Part shown: positions 21,635 through 34,989 of the stretch, piece by piece
Numbering within the stretch: position 1 is the stretch's first letter
Layout of the letters: the number at the start of each line of letters is the position of its first letter
Assembly: GCF_029962835.1 (NCBI RefSeq)
Contig: NC_080583.1
Span: forward strand, 68,433,158 to 68,497,157
Length of the DNA: 64,000 nucleotides
Reading direction: 5' to 3'
Source: Magnolia sinica
Taxonomy: Eukaryota; Streptophyta; Magnoliopsida; Magnoliales; Magnoliaceae
The notes under the pieces: model-generated
The model's input: the letters and a program-made list of their open reading frames with translations, nothing else
Database searches by the model: none
Told to the model about the DNA's origin: nothing
Program-made: the position numbers and the translations under genes

Positions 21635-24403
21635 AGGTTTGAGAGGATCCATAAACCCTATTACCTTTTTTCCTTTTTATCACAACCTTAGCCGCTCCTG
21701 GATCCTTCATCGGATCCCTTTTGTTGATAATCAAAGGTAAGGATTGAGGCATACTTCACAATCTAAGTCGTATTATGATTAATTGCATAAATCTTACAAT
21801 AGCTTGTGTCTTGTTTAAGTTTCGGTGATTTTTACTAAAACCTTAACCTTAGAAATGCTCTAAGTTGGGAGAAACCCTCCTAAGGTATGGACTATTTCTT
21901 CCAGGTTTTCTTTTATCAACCCTTGAGGATCTTAGTTAATGAATTCATATTGTGGATAGGTTTTCATAGGCTATTATTGCTAAATATAATTTGTTAATGC
22001 AAACTTTTTTATTGTTTACTTTTGATTGTTAGCATGTTTGATAAAATGCCTGAATGAATGAAATTCATGATTTTAGGGTTTGTGCTTAACATTGATAAGT
22101 TGCTTAGTAATTATCTAGCTTACTTTATTTTATAAGTATAACTATTACTGATGTGAGGTCAGCTTGCAAAATGTCCACATTAGGGGGTGGCCCGCATTAG
22201 GTCAGCCACTCCAGGCTTGTTCGATCAACCGAGGTTGAACACAGACGACCAATAATAGCTAGACTACATGGGATGCTTTGCACACAGTGCTAGTTATGTC
22301 GTGATTCTCTCATGTCAATCAGATCGGTCTAATGCATGGTTGATCATAGTTTATTTATAATATTGAATAACACTCGATTGAATCTAGGATACCATCATTC
22401 TCTTTGAATGAGTCCACTCACAACCTTTAACACGCTACGATCCTAAGAAGACTCATGAGCAGAGCATGGTGGTATGGGACATCGTCTTCGAGCTTTCAGC
22501 TTATGTTGGGGTGACGAGCATCCCCTTAGTGGCCACTGAGTAATGATAGTGGCAACACGCCTACCATGTGTATTAGAATAGGGTAATGAACCCTAAAATA
22601 GATTAAGGGACATGGGTAAGGGTCTACAACGGCCGCTATGAGCCTCATGATCTAGTTAAGGCTCGTGATATAATGGTGCTACCCTAGTTTCCCAATATGT
22701 TGTTTAAATATGACTTAATAATTGTAACACCTCAAACATTTCAATACCCGAGTATTGAAAGTTCTTGAGTGTTACCATGAAATTTAATGTAATATGTACA
22801 TGTGTATGATATTAATCTAAGTATCCTAACCTTGCACTTATTCTCTAACATGAATTTGACCATTGAGAAGGATCTTCATCCATAGATCAATCTAGGACCA
22901 TCACATTGTTAGAAAAACCTACTTTGAACATCTTAAATTCATTAATAGGTAGATCTAACTGACCATCTTAAATTTAGAATGTGGAATCACGAGATCCACT
23001 GTTCATCTAGCCTACGACACCTATTGGCCAATTCTCCACATGATCATGCAATTCAACCATCTGATTTCATAGACAACATTCAAAGTACCGCCTAGATTAG
23101 GATGGAAGCCTTGATACCGGTCGATGGTTAGATTCGAATGCAATTAGGCCATCGGATCGACATAATTGAATACTAAGGCCTAAAAGTATGGCCCAAAATC
23201 CATAATCTACATATTCATCACTTAATCAGTACTAATGGATCATTTAACCATTGAGATTATTGTTGATCTCCATGAAAGCAAGTCCCTAAGACCCATTGCA
23301 TGAAGATGGGTTAACCTTAGAAGAAATATAGCCATTAATGTGTTAGGAAATGCAATTTCACATGACAAAACAGGTTATGGGGCCCACATGAATTTTAGAT
23401 CAACTGCATTCTTGGGCTCGTGACCTTACGTAGGCCAATGAGTTAGATGGACGGAGTGGATGTTATAGTACATCACAATGGGTCCCACGTTTAGACAGTG
23501 CGTGTGCACAAGGAGTGCACACCCGCACCACACCAGAACCCGGAGTCCATTCAAAGAGGGTTTGACCGGCAATACCCGAAGAAGGAGAAATCCTTCTCCT
23601 TTCTGCCAAAACAAACAGACGGATGATGTCCATTTGGGACGTATCTTGGGCCACAATGATCATCCCTTGAGATAATCAAAACCGTTCATCATGTGTGGAC
23701 CCCACCTCCGAACAAAACCCAACCAAAACCTCGTCCATGAGAAGATCAGGTGCGTCCCCACCACCTCGACGAACAAAGCTTCACACCAAAGGGCTGCAAG
23801 AATGAATGACTCTTGATCATTATACACCACTGATCAAGGGCCATCTGGACCGTCTAAAGAATAAGATCAAGAGTTTCGACCTTTCCTAAGAAGTTTGAAA
23901 GAAAAAGAAAGAATCAGAGGCTACGGCACTCCCTGTTTTTCTCACTCAGAGACGGACATCTTACGCTGGCTGGAAGGGAGTCACCCACGGAAGATTCCTT
24001 CTGAGATTTCAGCCGCAACCGATCGTCAGATCTAGTCCGTTAATCCTCCAGCAATAAGGATTCCGACCCTCCTAAAGATGTCAGAATGATCGAAATAGGG
24101 CTCTGTGTTGACAGAGGTTCCGGATCATCCACATATCCACACAGACCACGGAGATTCTTCCGCATCACGATCTTGCAAAAACTGGTGAATTCAGCATCCG
24201 AAGCGTCCATCTTATAGGACCCACGAACCTCCTGGGACCCATCCAAAACTGACCCAATCTCGACGGAAAAGAAAGAGAAGGGAAGAAGCATTATTTGAGA
24301 AGATCTTTCGCACCCCAACCTGTGTAATTGCGCAACCTGTTCATGCACAGCGTAACTCGACGCTTCACACCTACGTAAAAGAATGATCTAAAGACATTAA
24401 AAA

Positions 24404-24411
24404 TATATAAA
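24404..24411 (+). promoter_or_regulatory. TATA box of family-2 LTR copy 2
   Basis: TATATAAA preceding a GA-rich leader, as in the copy at 1-2691. Confidence 0.4.
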
Positions 24412-24439
24412 ATCCTCCTTTGTCATTGTTAGAGGAGAG

Positions 24440-24615
24440 AACATCAACAAGAAAAGAAAGAAAGAGAAAGGAAAGAGAGAGAGATAGACAGGTGCGGGAG
24501 CGAAAGAAGAGGAAAAAGAGGAGAAAGAGAAAGAAAGAAATGAAAGGAAAGGAAAGGAAAGGAAAAAAGAAAGAGAAAGAAAAGAAAATAAGAGAAAGAC
24601 AGAGAAAGAGAGAGG

Positions 24616-24653
<38 letters not shown>
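24440..24653. repeat. Purine-rich tract ending in (GA)n
   Basis: More than 200 bases of almost pure purine on the plus strand, with a perfect GA run at the right end. Confidence 0.9.
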
Positions 24654-24656
<3 letters not shown>

Positions 24657-24790
24657 CTACTGACAACTTGCGGCCATACCGAGTTAGACTTGGTCGATCA
24701 GAGAGGGAGCTCGGGTGTTAAACCGAGTTAACTCGATTGATACTGGATGACTTGAGGTCCTGATCGTTTCAAAACCTCAGCTTGAAATTC

Positions 24791-26697
24791 AGGAACTAAA
24801 TAAGGTAAGTTTTTAATTCAAATAATGTTCAATCAAAGTCCGATTAACTTGATTGTAGTTAAGTTTAAACCTAACCCTAAATCTACAACTATAATTTTTT
24901 ATCCTAACCATACAATTTATATAATAAGATGATCTAACTATAAGAGTTGCATTAATTGTGCTAGAATTTGGGCACGACAATGCAAATCTAGCAATGTTAA
25001 AGTGTGATTGAATTCTAAGGTGAGGGTTCTTATCCTTTAAGCTTACTTGATTTAGAAATGATATTATTTCGATATTTACATGCTTTCATGACACTATGAA
25101 CATCCTTGTATTTATTTAATTTATCAACACCAACTATTTATCCTTGGGGAATAGTGGTTAAAGTGTGATGTAACTCATTCACGGCCTTTCAGAATTTATG
25201 TGAAGGTTTTTTCCTTTAAGTTAGCATTAATTTAAGTTGATGTGAATTACCTTGCCTTTTACATGCTCTCATGATTTTCTTCCTGTAATTATTTAATTTA
25301 TCATCAATAAGCATCTATCAGTTTAAAAATTATGATATGAGGTTAATTACAAGTGATCTTTATGATTTTATGTGGAGCGATGGATACAGACCTTGCCCTT
25401 CCCTTTACCAATTTGTTGAGTTAGCCCTTGCTACTCTTCTCTTTATTGAGTTGGCTATTGTCACTCTCCTTGTTATTGAGTTGGTCATTGTCACTCTTCT
25501 ATTTGTTGATTTAACCATTGCTACTGTCCTTTTATTGAGTTAACCATTGTCACTCTTCTCTTTGTGAGTTAGCATTGCTACTCTCTTCCTTACTTTACTA
25601 GCCATGTGTTATTTACCTTTGAGGCTTGGGCATGTGTCTTGATATTCTAAAACCCCCATAATTTGGCTTTGTTCTATATAAGTGCAAGTGATGGTTAAGA
25701 GGTATCACAACTAGTGATTCAAATATTTTATCATGAACGTAATGCGCTCTGGGTAAAGACTCTCTTGGTCGACACGTAATTCCATAGGTTTTTAGGTAGT
25801 GATGTACAAATCGATGTAAGTAATTCGGAATGCATGTTACATTACTTTTCGGATTGGACGTCACAAATAGTCGCTCAACGAACAAAATCGTGTCACGTAA
25901 TTCATTTGACTCATGTGTTGTACCACCTCAAGGTGTTCATGTAAACCCACTGTAACGTTGGCCATGTCGGCGAATATCTGTAGTTATGGGATGCGGGTCA
26001 GGTCAAGTTTTTTATAAATTATATTCCATATGTGATGATCATTACATATAATAAGTTGCATACACTTTGCTAGGCATACATCTCATGTAGGTTGTTTGCG
26101 CATACTGATACTCCTTATAATAGTGGAATACGGACGTATCAGAACCTTTACATTGCTTTATGAATCTCTTGAATTATTGTTAATCGTAAAGGATAACCAT
26201 CACTATGAGTAGGGCGTTGACCCTCTCCAACCGTACAGATGATGTAGGTAACGTACAGATTGAAGACTTAGAGGACCATCTCCATATGGAAGATTATACT
26301 GAATGAATAAGAAAATATTTTCATAATTTAGTTTTATATTTCCTCTGTGAACTCGATAATGTAATAAGCACTCATTGAGAGGGCATTTGATTATTTACTA
26401 AATTCTTTTACTCTGATGAAATAATCAATACAGTTGATTTTATTCTCGTGAATGTTACCTTTGTAAATGTAGCTGGATGTGATCAAAATGAAAAAAAAAA
26501 GTGTGAATTTAAAAGCATCCAATTTATACATCATTAACACCCAATTTTCTCGGGTATAAACTCTAGCCATGAAAATTTAGTATGCTACAATAACTACCTA
26601 GCTAATCATGCATATCAATCTCACTTGTTGGTATTGTTGGTGATGAGCCACATTACACCAGGATAAGTATTTTGCGAAAGGTGTTGGAGTCACGTAA
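24791..26697. other. Non-coding AT-rich sequence with a minisatellite
   Basis: No gene is recognised. It probably is the downstream part of the family-2 LTR or element interior. It includes the minisatellite at 25417-25590. Confidence 0.4.
25417..25590. repeat. Minisatellite, about 6 units of 28-33 bp
   Basis: Imperfect repeats of 'attgagttggccattgtcac' followed by 'tcttctcttt'. Confidence 0.75.
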
Positions 26698-29600
26698 TGT
26701 AATGCCTCGGATTTATCCAACTAGGAATTGAACATCCTTAGGTACTACCTTTGATTTCTCGATTTAAGTGCATGTCCATATATGCATTCACGTGTTTGGG
26801 ACCAAAAGGAGTGATGTGGGGTCCAACAAAACTGTCCAAAAGAGTGGAAGTTTAAAATTTTCAAAATGTGGGCCAACCCCAGCGGTGCCACCGCTAAAAT
26901 TGGAAAGAAAAAAGGGTTTCTAAATAGTTTCTGGTGGTGCCACCGCCAAAATTGGATAGCATACGAAGGTGCCATCGCCGAATCGGTGGTGCCACCACCA
27001 CGCCCCTTGTTCATCACTGTAGTAATGTTCAGCAACTGGCAGTTTCGGTGCACTGAAGTCTAAAATTCATATATTTTGTTGTACAACTCTGATTAAGGTG
27101 ATTCAAAATCTAGATTGAATCTTGATGAGTCTAATTTCATATAAAAATAAATAAATAATGAAAACAATATTCAAAGGATGTTAATTTTAGGATATTTTGG
27201 AAATTATACCAAAAATCTTGGTATCAAGCAGTTGGTACTCTCGGAATTTTTAAAATTTTTATAGAACTTGAAATGTAATAAAATTTAGTGGGGATAAATT
27301 AGACTTGATGATAAACTGCTATAAATTTTTAAAACATAATTTAGTTATTAAAATACTAAAAACATTACAATAAATAGATTTATTAGAACTAAAAAAATTA
27401 TGCAATTACACATTGTCGATGGACGACGCATACCTTTTTCATCTTAAAGTTTTTATACTTGGTGTCTTCTTAGAAATTTCTTCTAATCATACTAAGAATC
27501 ATCATATATGATGAAATTAAATTTTCTATTTTAGTATATTTTACTAATTCATGTGGTTTTAAGTATAGTTGAATTATGGTTATTGATTAGGGTGATTAGA
27601 GTCGAATCATCATTTCTGCTACTTACAAATAGGCCACGGTATGCAATTAGATAATCCAAACTCTAATCATCGTACACAAGAAATCTCACTTCCCAATTCA
27701 TTCCAGAAAAGCCTTGATTATTTAAACAAGCATCACACCGCTCGCTAGTGGGCCATTAAACCCAAGACTATAGAAAGACATTCGTCTTAGTGGGCTTGAT
27801 TTCCATCGTGGGACATTGAGCCGATATCGTGCCTTGAATCGCTCAACTGGGACTCGAAAAGTTAGTGCATGACATGTATGAATATTCTTGAAATTAATCA
27901 AGAACTTAAGTTAGTTGTTTGCATCCAGTCTTTGTCCAAGTTATGATTTTTGGGACATTAGATCGCTACCAAATTTAGGATAATAACTTAGAGTAATGTC
28001 CTATGCAAATCCGCATAGTTACAGGCCCGATCAATGGTCGGTGACCGTCAAACTGACTTCTGATCATACTCGTCGATTGGCATATCCAAATAGTGGGCTA
28101 ATCATGTCTATGTGTAGATCATCACTAGGGTCAACTACCCTACGGTGGGTGTCGACCCCTATGCCCTGTAATGGCCCCAAAGGTTAGAAACATCCTCCCA
28201 TATGGCTAATATAATGAAAACATAGGCCTTAGGACCATTTATACCATTTCTTGTACTATAAATACCCATTTATTTCTCCCCCCTCTCTCCATATGAATTT
28301 TCTCTAGCACATGAGAGAAAGAGAAGAATAGAGGGAAGGGAGAAATGGTGGAGCCCCGGTGCTAGATCTTGTCGTCCGATTTTTGTACTAGCTGGATCTT
28401 GCAAGGTCCCGCCTCTATGCCTAGTTTTACATTTTCCATGGATGAAATCTAAAAATTTTAGGATAAATTCTTCACCCCTTGCTAGGTAAGAGGTTTCTTA
28501 GTTCTCTTTACACCTCTTTCTTTCATTTCCTACATTTTGAGCCCTTAGGTTTAGAAACCCATTTCCGTTTCCATCGTTTCTCGTAAACCATAATGCTAGG
28601 ATTGAGTATATTAGGGCTTTGGTCGCAATTATCAATTAGAGAGGTACATACACTTATGGAAGCTGTAATCAAGATCGACTCCATTAGGATTTCGATTGTG
28701 CACTAATTTCGGGTCCCGATTCATCGAACGTAGTTGAAGGATTGTTCCAATCGAGTTAGTTAAGTCATAATTCATTGTTTAATGTTTAATTAAGATTAAA
28801 TTCACATCATTAATGATAGTCTTGTACTTTTATTTAGGGTTGGAGTGCCTTTTCCAAATTCTTGACGCTAGGGCCGCATCCAAGTCGAGGATTTCAACTT
28901 TAAGGTGAATATATACCATCAAACTTCTACTTGGCATTTTTGAATAATTAAATACATCTGTTTGTTATTTGATTAATAACATACTTGATGAAATGCTTGA
29001 ATGATAGAAAACTCTTAATATTATAATTCGATGTTGAATGCTTAGAAATGTTAATATGATTGAATTATGTTGTTATGGTGGATCGAGCTTCACAAATTAT
29101 TTAAATATGCGAATAGCTTGCTTTAGGGAGGTTATCCTAGGCTTATACAGCCAACCGGAGTTGAACACGGGCGATCGATAGTTGTTGGAGCTACACAGGA
29201 TGCTATGCACCCAGTGATGGTTTGCATGGGGTCCTCCATTGTCAATCGCACCAGTCTAATGCAATCTCGATCATTATTGTACTTGACGATTGTATATCAT
29301 TCAATAGAATCTAGGATACCACCATTACCATTGATTTAGTCTACTCATAACTATTAGTGCATTACAATCCCTAAATACTCATGAGCCAAGCATGGTGGTA
29401 TATAACAGTGTTCGAGCTATCGGCCTATGCTGGGGTGATGAGCCTCCTCATAGTAACTATTGAACACTGATGGAGGTGATAAAATGTTATTTGAACAACC
29501 CCCGTTAAATTACCTAGCCGATAGTTCTATGCTAGAGTACTGTTCGAATGACCAGGCGTGAATGGAATTGGGTAACGAGCCATTTCCATTGTATTGGTTT

Positions 29601-30090
29601 AGTTTTGAGTGACAAGCACGCACTTTTGAATTGATTATTCATACTCGGTGTTGGATGACAACCTATACCATGTTGATACCTTATTTTAGATCAAGGGACA
29701 CCTATAAGGAGTCGCTACATGTCACAATGAACCATGTGATCCGGATAATAACTCGTAATATAACGGCGGTATCATAGCTTCACTAGCCTCTTATATGAAC
29801 TGAGACTAATAATCACTTGGCTAATAATGTATTAGAATATGATGTTGTAATTTTGCATTGGAGTCGCTTGTGATGAAGTATTAGCATTTGCGAAATATGC
29901 GTTTAAGTCGTTCGTGAGGGAGTAGCATTAAAGTCGCTTATGAGGGAGTATTAGATTGTAAGAAGCATGCATAATTTCACTATAGCATTAATATACTTAC
30001 AACTAGATTAGGAATTTGTTTGTTTGTTATGTCATCATTACTTGCGCTTGATTGTGTTAATAACAATTGTAACTTGCTTAGTATTTATAC
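26698..30090 (+). repeat. Long LTR family 1, copy B (5' part)
   Basis: Starts TGTAATGCCTCGG, whose mirror image GGCATTATA ends the sequence at 33942. Internal modules match copies A and C, including a TATA box at 28257-28264 with 'ccatatgaatttt' downstream. It is interrupted at 30090 by copy C. Around 26876-27005 it has a string of 'ggtgccaccgcc' palindromic words. No coding sequence. Confidence 0.5.
28257..28264 (+). promoter_or_regulatory. TATA box in LTR copy B
   Basis: TATAAATA followed about 32 nt later by ccatatgaatttt. Confidence 0.55.
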
Positions 30091-33000
30091 TGTAACATCT
30101 TAAATTTTTGCTATTTTGGATTGTAAAAAAAATCCATTTTTTTTATAACTAGCCCACGTCATCACTTACAGATCCTTGACACTCGAGGTAAGCCTATACG
30201 TAAGTGATACCATTAAAGAATCGCACAAATTCGATTAACTAGCCGTATGAAGCCAACTAATCCTCCTGATCACTTAAACCTCAAGTCTAGCCTCATGAAT
30301 TGTTCATCTAGGAGCCAAATCTAACCGACCCATCATTGACTAATCAAGGCAACGTAACTAAATTAAAGATCTACCCAGAGCCGAGTCAACTATGACCCGG
30401 ATCTTAACTAATGGACCAAATCAACCTATTTACTCATTTAGCCTAAGAACCAACGATTTAGAGTGATCATGACCGAATTACTAGTTTTGCTAATTTTGAA
30501 TAGGTCACATTGTGAACTTAGTTAACTCCAGACCCTAACAATTGTGCCTAAGAAATCTCCCTACCCAATTCATTTGAATAATGCCCCGATTATCCCAACA
30601 AGCTCCAAACCGCTCATTAGTGACCCACTAGTTCCAAAATTATAGAATAATGTTCGTCTCACTGAGTTTGACGTCTATCGTAGGTGGCAAGCCAAGAAAG
30701 TACCCAGAACCACTCAACTTGGGCCAAAAGCCAAGTGCTTAAAACGCGCGAATCCCCTAAGTTAAAATCCGAAAACTTAAGTGAAATAGACATTCCGCTC
30801 TTTTGTGAAGTTGTGGCTTTCTGATTGTTAGATCGCAACCAAACTCGAGGTATGAGTTAAGGATATTTCCCTGCTCATATCCATATAATTGTGGCCCCGA
30901 TCGATCACCGACGACCGTCGATCATAAATAAGGTACCCGTGGTAAATTGAGTCATCTGTTTATCGCTAAATTCGGACCAATTGCTCATCTGAGAATGGGG
31001 CACTTGCCCCATGGCACAGATGGGCCAGGGGGCCACTAGAATGGTCCTAAGGATCAAAATTCAGCCCACTAGGGGCATGCATGTTAGAAAAAGGGCCCCC
31101 TAGGCCATTTGGACATAAAATCTGGACTATATAAGGCCCATAAATTTACTCCCTCACCCCCATACGAATTTTCAGCTGCAAGGGAGTGACGAAGTGATGA
31201 GTTGTGGAAGAAAGAGCACATTGGGGGAGCTTATTTGGGGAAAATTCCCTTGTCACTGCCCACAACAGACCCCGCAACCGCACCCCACCATAGAGAGCGG
31301 CCCACCGACAATATAAAGGTAAATCCTCTAGCCCTCTTCAAATTTCAGCCTTGTAAGCCAATTGCATGCGCCCTTACAAGCTAATCCCATCGGTGCAGGG
31401 CTTTGATACACACATCCATGGACTCAAATCCTAGTGGTGGTGCTAGAAACCTAACGCACTACCCCTTGGTGTAAACCATTACCCTTAGGTTGCCAATTAT
31501 CAAACTCATGCCATAATTAATGGTTTATGTAGTGAATAAATGAATGTATGATAGTTAGTGTTGATTTGTGAATTCGTAGACGGATGCATGCTAACCAGTG
31601 TTGATTATTGATTTGGATAATGTATGGGCCTATGCATGATAATTAGTATCGATTTATGATTGTGTAATGTGTAGATGGATGCTTGCTAACCAGTGCTAGT
31701 TATTATTCGTTGCATGTGGATGTATATGTACTAATCAGTGCCGATTGATGATTGAGATACTACATAGATGAATGCTTGCTAACCAACGCACTTGCATGCC
31801 TTTTGTTTACCCATATTAGCTAGAATATCCTGATGTACTGATGACTTTGGTTGCTTATTCTTAAGTAGAATTGTTTGTAGCATACTATAGAATTTTAGTC
31901 CAACGGTAATTGGGTTGGCCAGCAAAATCAGAAAGATTCGCAAGGGCAAGCTTACTGTATCGGCTGCCGTAGGCCAATATGACCAATTTAGGCTAAAGAG
32001 GGATAACCGACAATAGTTGGACTACACGGGATGATTGCACCCAGTGTCGGTTGTGTCGTAGTTTGCTTAAGTCAGCCGAATTAGTCCACTAGTTGGCCAA
32101 CCGTGTATGTTCACGCCTGCCTGAATCTAAAGCACCTCATACCTTTAAGAGGCCTACTGATAACCGTTAGTGATACGATCCTACTAAGACTCATGAACCG
32201 AACATGGTGGAATGGAACATCGTGTTTAAGCTGTAGGCCTATGCTAGGGTGATGAGCCAGGCATGGTGGAATGGGACACAGTGTCTGTACTGTCGACCTA
32301 CATTAAGGTAATGAGCCTCCCCGTAGTGACCAGCTAACACAGGAGGTGACAGGTCCTTGTTCGAACGGCTCCCGTCAAATTACTCGGCCGATAGTTTCGT
32401 GCCAGAGTACCCTTCAAATAACCCAAGCATGAATGGAATTGGGTAACGAGCCCTTCCCTATGGTGATTTGGTTATATGACAAGCCCGCACCTCAGAACTG
32501 AGTGATCATACTCGGTGTTTGGGTAACGACCCATACCGAGTTGATCCTCATATCTTTAGATATCATACCTTACCTTTAGAATTATTAATTTATGAGACCG
32601 ACGAATGATACCTAAATTTGGTTCATGAATCATAGGCTAGGAGCCTCTATAACCGCCCTAAGCCAAGTGATTTAGATAAGGTTATTGATTAAATGGAGGT
32701 GTTTCAGCTTCCCCAATCTTACTAGATGAACGGACTTAATTAAATACTCGGCTAACATGAATATTCATGGTATTGCATTAGCATAGATTGCAACTCGGCA
32801 GTCGAGGTTACATTGAGGGAGTGTTGGGCATTGCGAACGTAAGATTGTATCACTCGAGGGAGTGTTGGATGGTGAGGGCATGCATCATATCATAATAACA
32901 TGCATACGCATTAATAAGAGTAGCTAAGAACTGTGTACTGGATGTTTTTCATTAATTACGCCTATGGAATTGATAATATGTGTAACTTATTGCTGATGGA

Positions 33001-33443
33001 AACCACTGAGTTGATCACTCAATCCCACTCTGGGACAGTATTTTAAAACACTAACCAGGCAATATTATCGATGTAGGTACTATCGAGATTTTAGATGGAT
33101 AAGCTTAGAGTGGCTTGCACCACCAACGTTGTGTTTTAGAGGATTGGACCGAACTGAAAACTTGCACTTTAATCATTTTGGGTATGTATATTGTGTCTTG
33201 TATAATCCTCATTTGTGCGGGCATCATATTTTAATTGTATTGTTACTGTTAGCAACATATTTATTTATCTTTGTTATCTCTACCTCACTTTGGGTCCGCT
33301 AATTCGAATTACATTACTCTGATTGCTCTTGTGAAAAATGAGTATGAATATGAACGAGGTCACACGTGCATTTTATATGGTTAACACTCGAAAACTCGGG
33401 ATCGGGGTCTTTATACTCGGGTGTCGATTTTCAGGATGTTATA
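30091..33443 (+). repeat. Long LTR family 1, copy C (apparently full length)
   Basis: It begins TGTAACATC and ends GATGTTATA, an inverted match, giving about 3.35 kb. Modules: 'ctcattagtgacccacta', 'cgatcgatcaccgacgac', TATA box at 31128, 'ccatacgaatttt', repeated 'tgctaaccagtg' words (31575-31800), 'gagccaagcatggtgg'-type blocks, 'gagggagtgttgg', then 'actcgggtgtcgattttcag' at the end. No coding domain, so it is a solo LTR or part of a non-autonomous element. I could not fix a target duplication. Confidence 0.6.
31128..31135 (+). promoter_or_regulatory. TATA box in LTR copy C
   Basis: TATATAAG with ccatacgaatttt about 35 nt downstream. Confidence 0.55.
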
Positions 33444-33942
33444 TGTGCGTTAAAGTAACATGCTTAAGTGTATTATATGTATGAATATGTATTCCTTATG
33501 AACCTGTTATTTACTAAAATGTCCTAAGTAACAATCTTGGGGGTATTTCTTCGTTGTGTTGGCGTTTGACACCTCCTATTTGATATATGCAGATAACTCA
33601 GGAATATGACCAGTGGGTGGTGTGCTCGGGGTGCCTAGTAGATCTCTAGCTTCTTCTTGTTGGATAGTTGTTCTTTCGTTCATTTTGCAATTATTGTGAT
33701 TTGTATAATTCTCCCATGGGTGATCACCACTTTTAAAATTGTAACTTCTGGGGTTAACCCTATATTTTTGGATTTTACTACCTCTACCTCGCTTTGGTTT
33801 CGTTAAGTTAAAATGCATTACTTTGATTATTTGTGTATGAAATGAATGTGAATCTAAATGAGGACACATGTATATTTTATTAACACTCGGGAACTTAGGA
33901 TTGGAGTCTATGTACTCGGGTTCCGATTTTCAGGGCATTATA
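33444..33942 (+). repeat. Long LTR family 1, copy B (3' end)
   Basis: Parallels the last 350 bases of copy C ('ctctacctcgctttggttt', 'ttaacactcgggaact', 'tcgggttccgattttcag') and ends GGGCATTATA. This is best explained as the end of copy B displaced by copy C. Confidence 0.5.
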
Positions 33943-33944
33943 CA

Positions 33945-34320
33945 TGATGAGGGAGTGTTGGCATAGTGCAAAATAGGCATTAAAGTCATTTGTTGAGAGA
34001 GTGTTGGATTGTGAGAATCATGTATCTTACATCATATCATCCATGCACTTTACAACTAGATAGAAATTATTTGTTAATTTGTTATAATTTTTTTAATTAT
34101 TTTTTTTTATTTTTACACACCCCACACACTCATGCCTTAATGGGATTTCACCACTTACGGATACTCGAACCCTTGACCGGGTGTTGAAACTCCTAAGAGT
34201 CTACCATCGGAGCAAGAGTAAGGATCCTATTAATTTGTTATAATTACTTACACTGATTATGATGATAACATTTGCAATATAGAATAGATGGTACCACTAA
34301 GTTGATCCAACATTCTTCCA
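33945..34320 (+). repeat. Probable continuation of LTR copy A, split by a SINE
   Basis: 'gatgagggagtgttggcat' and 'gttggattgtgagaatcatg' match copy C at about 32810-32890, just where copy A broke off at 22725. The tail 'ccactaagttgatcc' also matches copy C near 33004. Confidence 0.45.
34090..34229 (-). mobile_element. tRNA-derived SINE with 16-bp target duplication
   Basis: On the minus strand a tRNA-like head has a box-A-like part (gctccgatggtagactc) and a box B (gggttcgagtatc), with an A-rich tail at the left end (34090-34118). Direct repeats TTAATTTGTTATAATT flank it at 34074-34089 and 34230-34245. It is about 140 bp, a normal SINE size. Confidence 0.8.
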
Positions 34321-34989
34321 CTACAACATCCATCTATTATAATATTATTTCATTTTAAAATTCATCCATTACAACATTCTTTCCTTACAAAATATATCAC
34401 TTTTACAAACTCCCACCATTCATACCCATAAAAAATTATTATTATTATTATTATTATAAAGGGAACCACCACAACTCATCCCTTTCACAAACTCCCATCA
34501 TTGATACCAAAAAAAAAAACAACAACAACAACGCACAAAAGTCACTATTATTCTAACTTAAACTTACATTTGACTAAAATTTATTTTATGTCGAAGAGTG
34601 TGACTGGAAATCTAAAAAAATAAAATAAAATAAAAAAGTGAAAGAAAATGCTAAATGGCATTCCCACGTAAGAGACCTATCTATTGAACCTATCCCACTG
34701 GATTGTCTTGTATTAGATTCAAGCTGTCCATGTAAAAGGAATTTTAATTTCATTCAATATGCCCAAGTTTGAGGGAAAACTCATCATAGATGCACCACAT
34801 CGGAGGAAATAGTTCGTAATTAACTCACTAAGCTAATACAGTTGTGGACCACAGATAGCTCTAATTAAATGACCCTACTATGGGTTTATGTCTATCCGAT
34901 TAAAGTGAACAGGTCACTGTTATTCTCAAAAGGTTCTCTCAACTTTTATAAGTAACACCTTTATAAATTAGTAAGAAAGGCCCCGTGGA
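34321..34989. other. AT-rich spacer with small direct repeats
   Basis: Contains two copies of 'acaaactcccaycattsatacc' (about 34393 and 34476), an (ATT)n run at 34434-34457 and a CAA run near 34513. No gene is recognised. Confidence 0.5.

Larger units (their letters stand above)
20564..22725 (+). repeat. Long LTR family 1, copy A (5' part)
   Basis: Starts TGTAAAATTC. It shares module order with copies B and C: 'ccactcgttcgtgatccgc', 'ggcttgatgtccattgcg', 'cgatcccgatcgacaatcg', a TATA box with 'ccatacgaattttt', then 'gaggttgaacacagacga' and 'ctcatgagcagagcatggtgg'. It is cut at 22725 by the family-2 LTR and seems to resume at about 33945. It contains a GA microsatellite at 21569-21630. No coding sequence. 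Confidence 0.55.
22726..24790 (+). repeat. Long LTR, family 2 (copy 2)
   Basis: Starts TGTAACACCTC with the palindrome at 22739-22760. It is collinear with the minus-strand LTR at 1-2691. A TATA box (24404-24411) is followed by a long purine tract (24440-24653). The end is not certain; similar AT-rich sequence continues toward 26697. Open frames on either strand in this region match no family I know. Confidence 0.5.

Noticed and set aside
24397..24731. Open frames of Lys/Arg/Glu or Leu/Ser across purine tracts (also 21417-21752 and 46027-46273)
   Set aside because: Simple-sequence translations.
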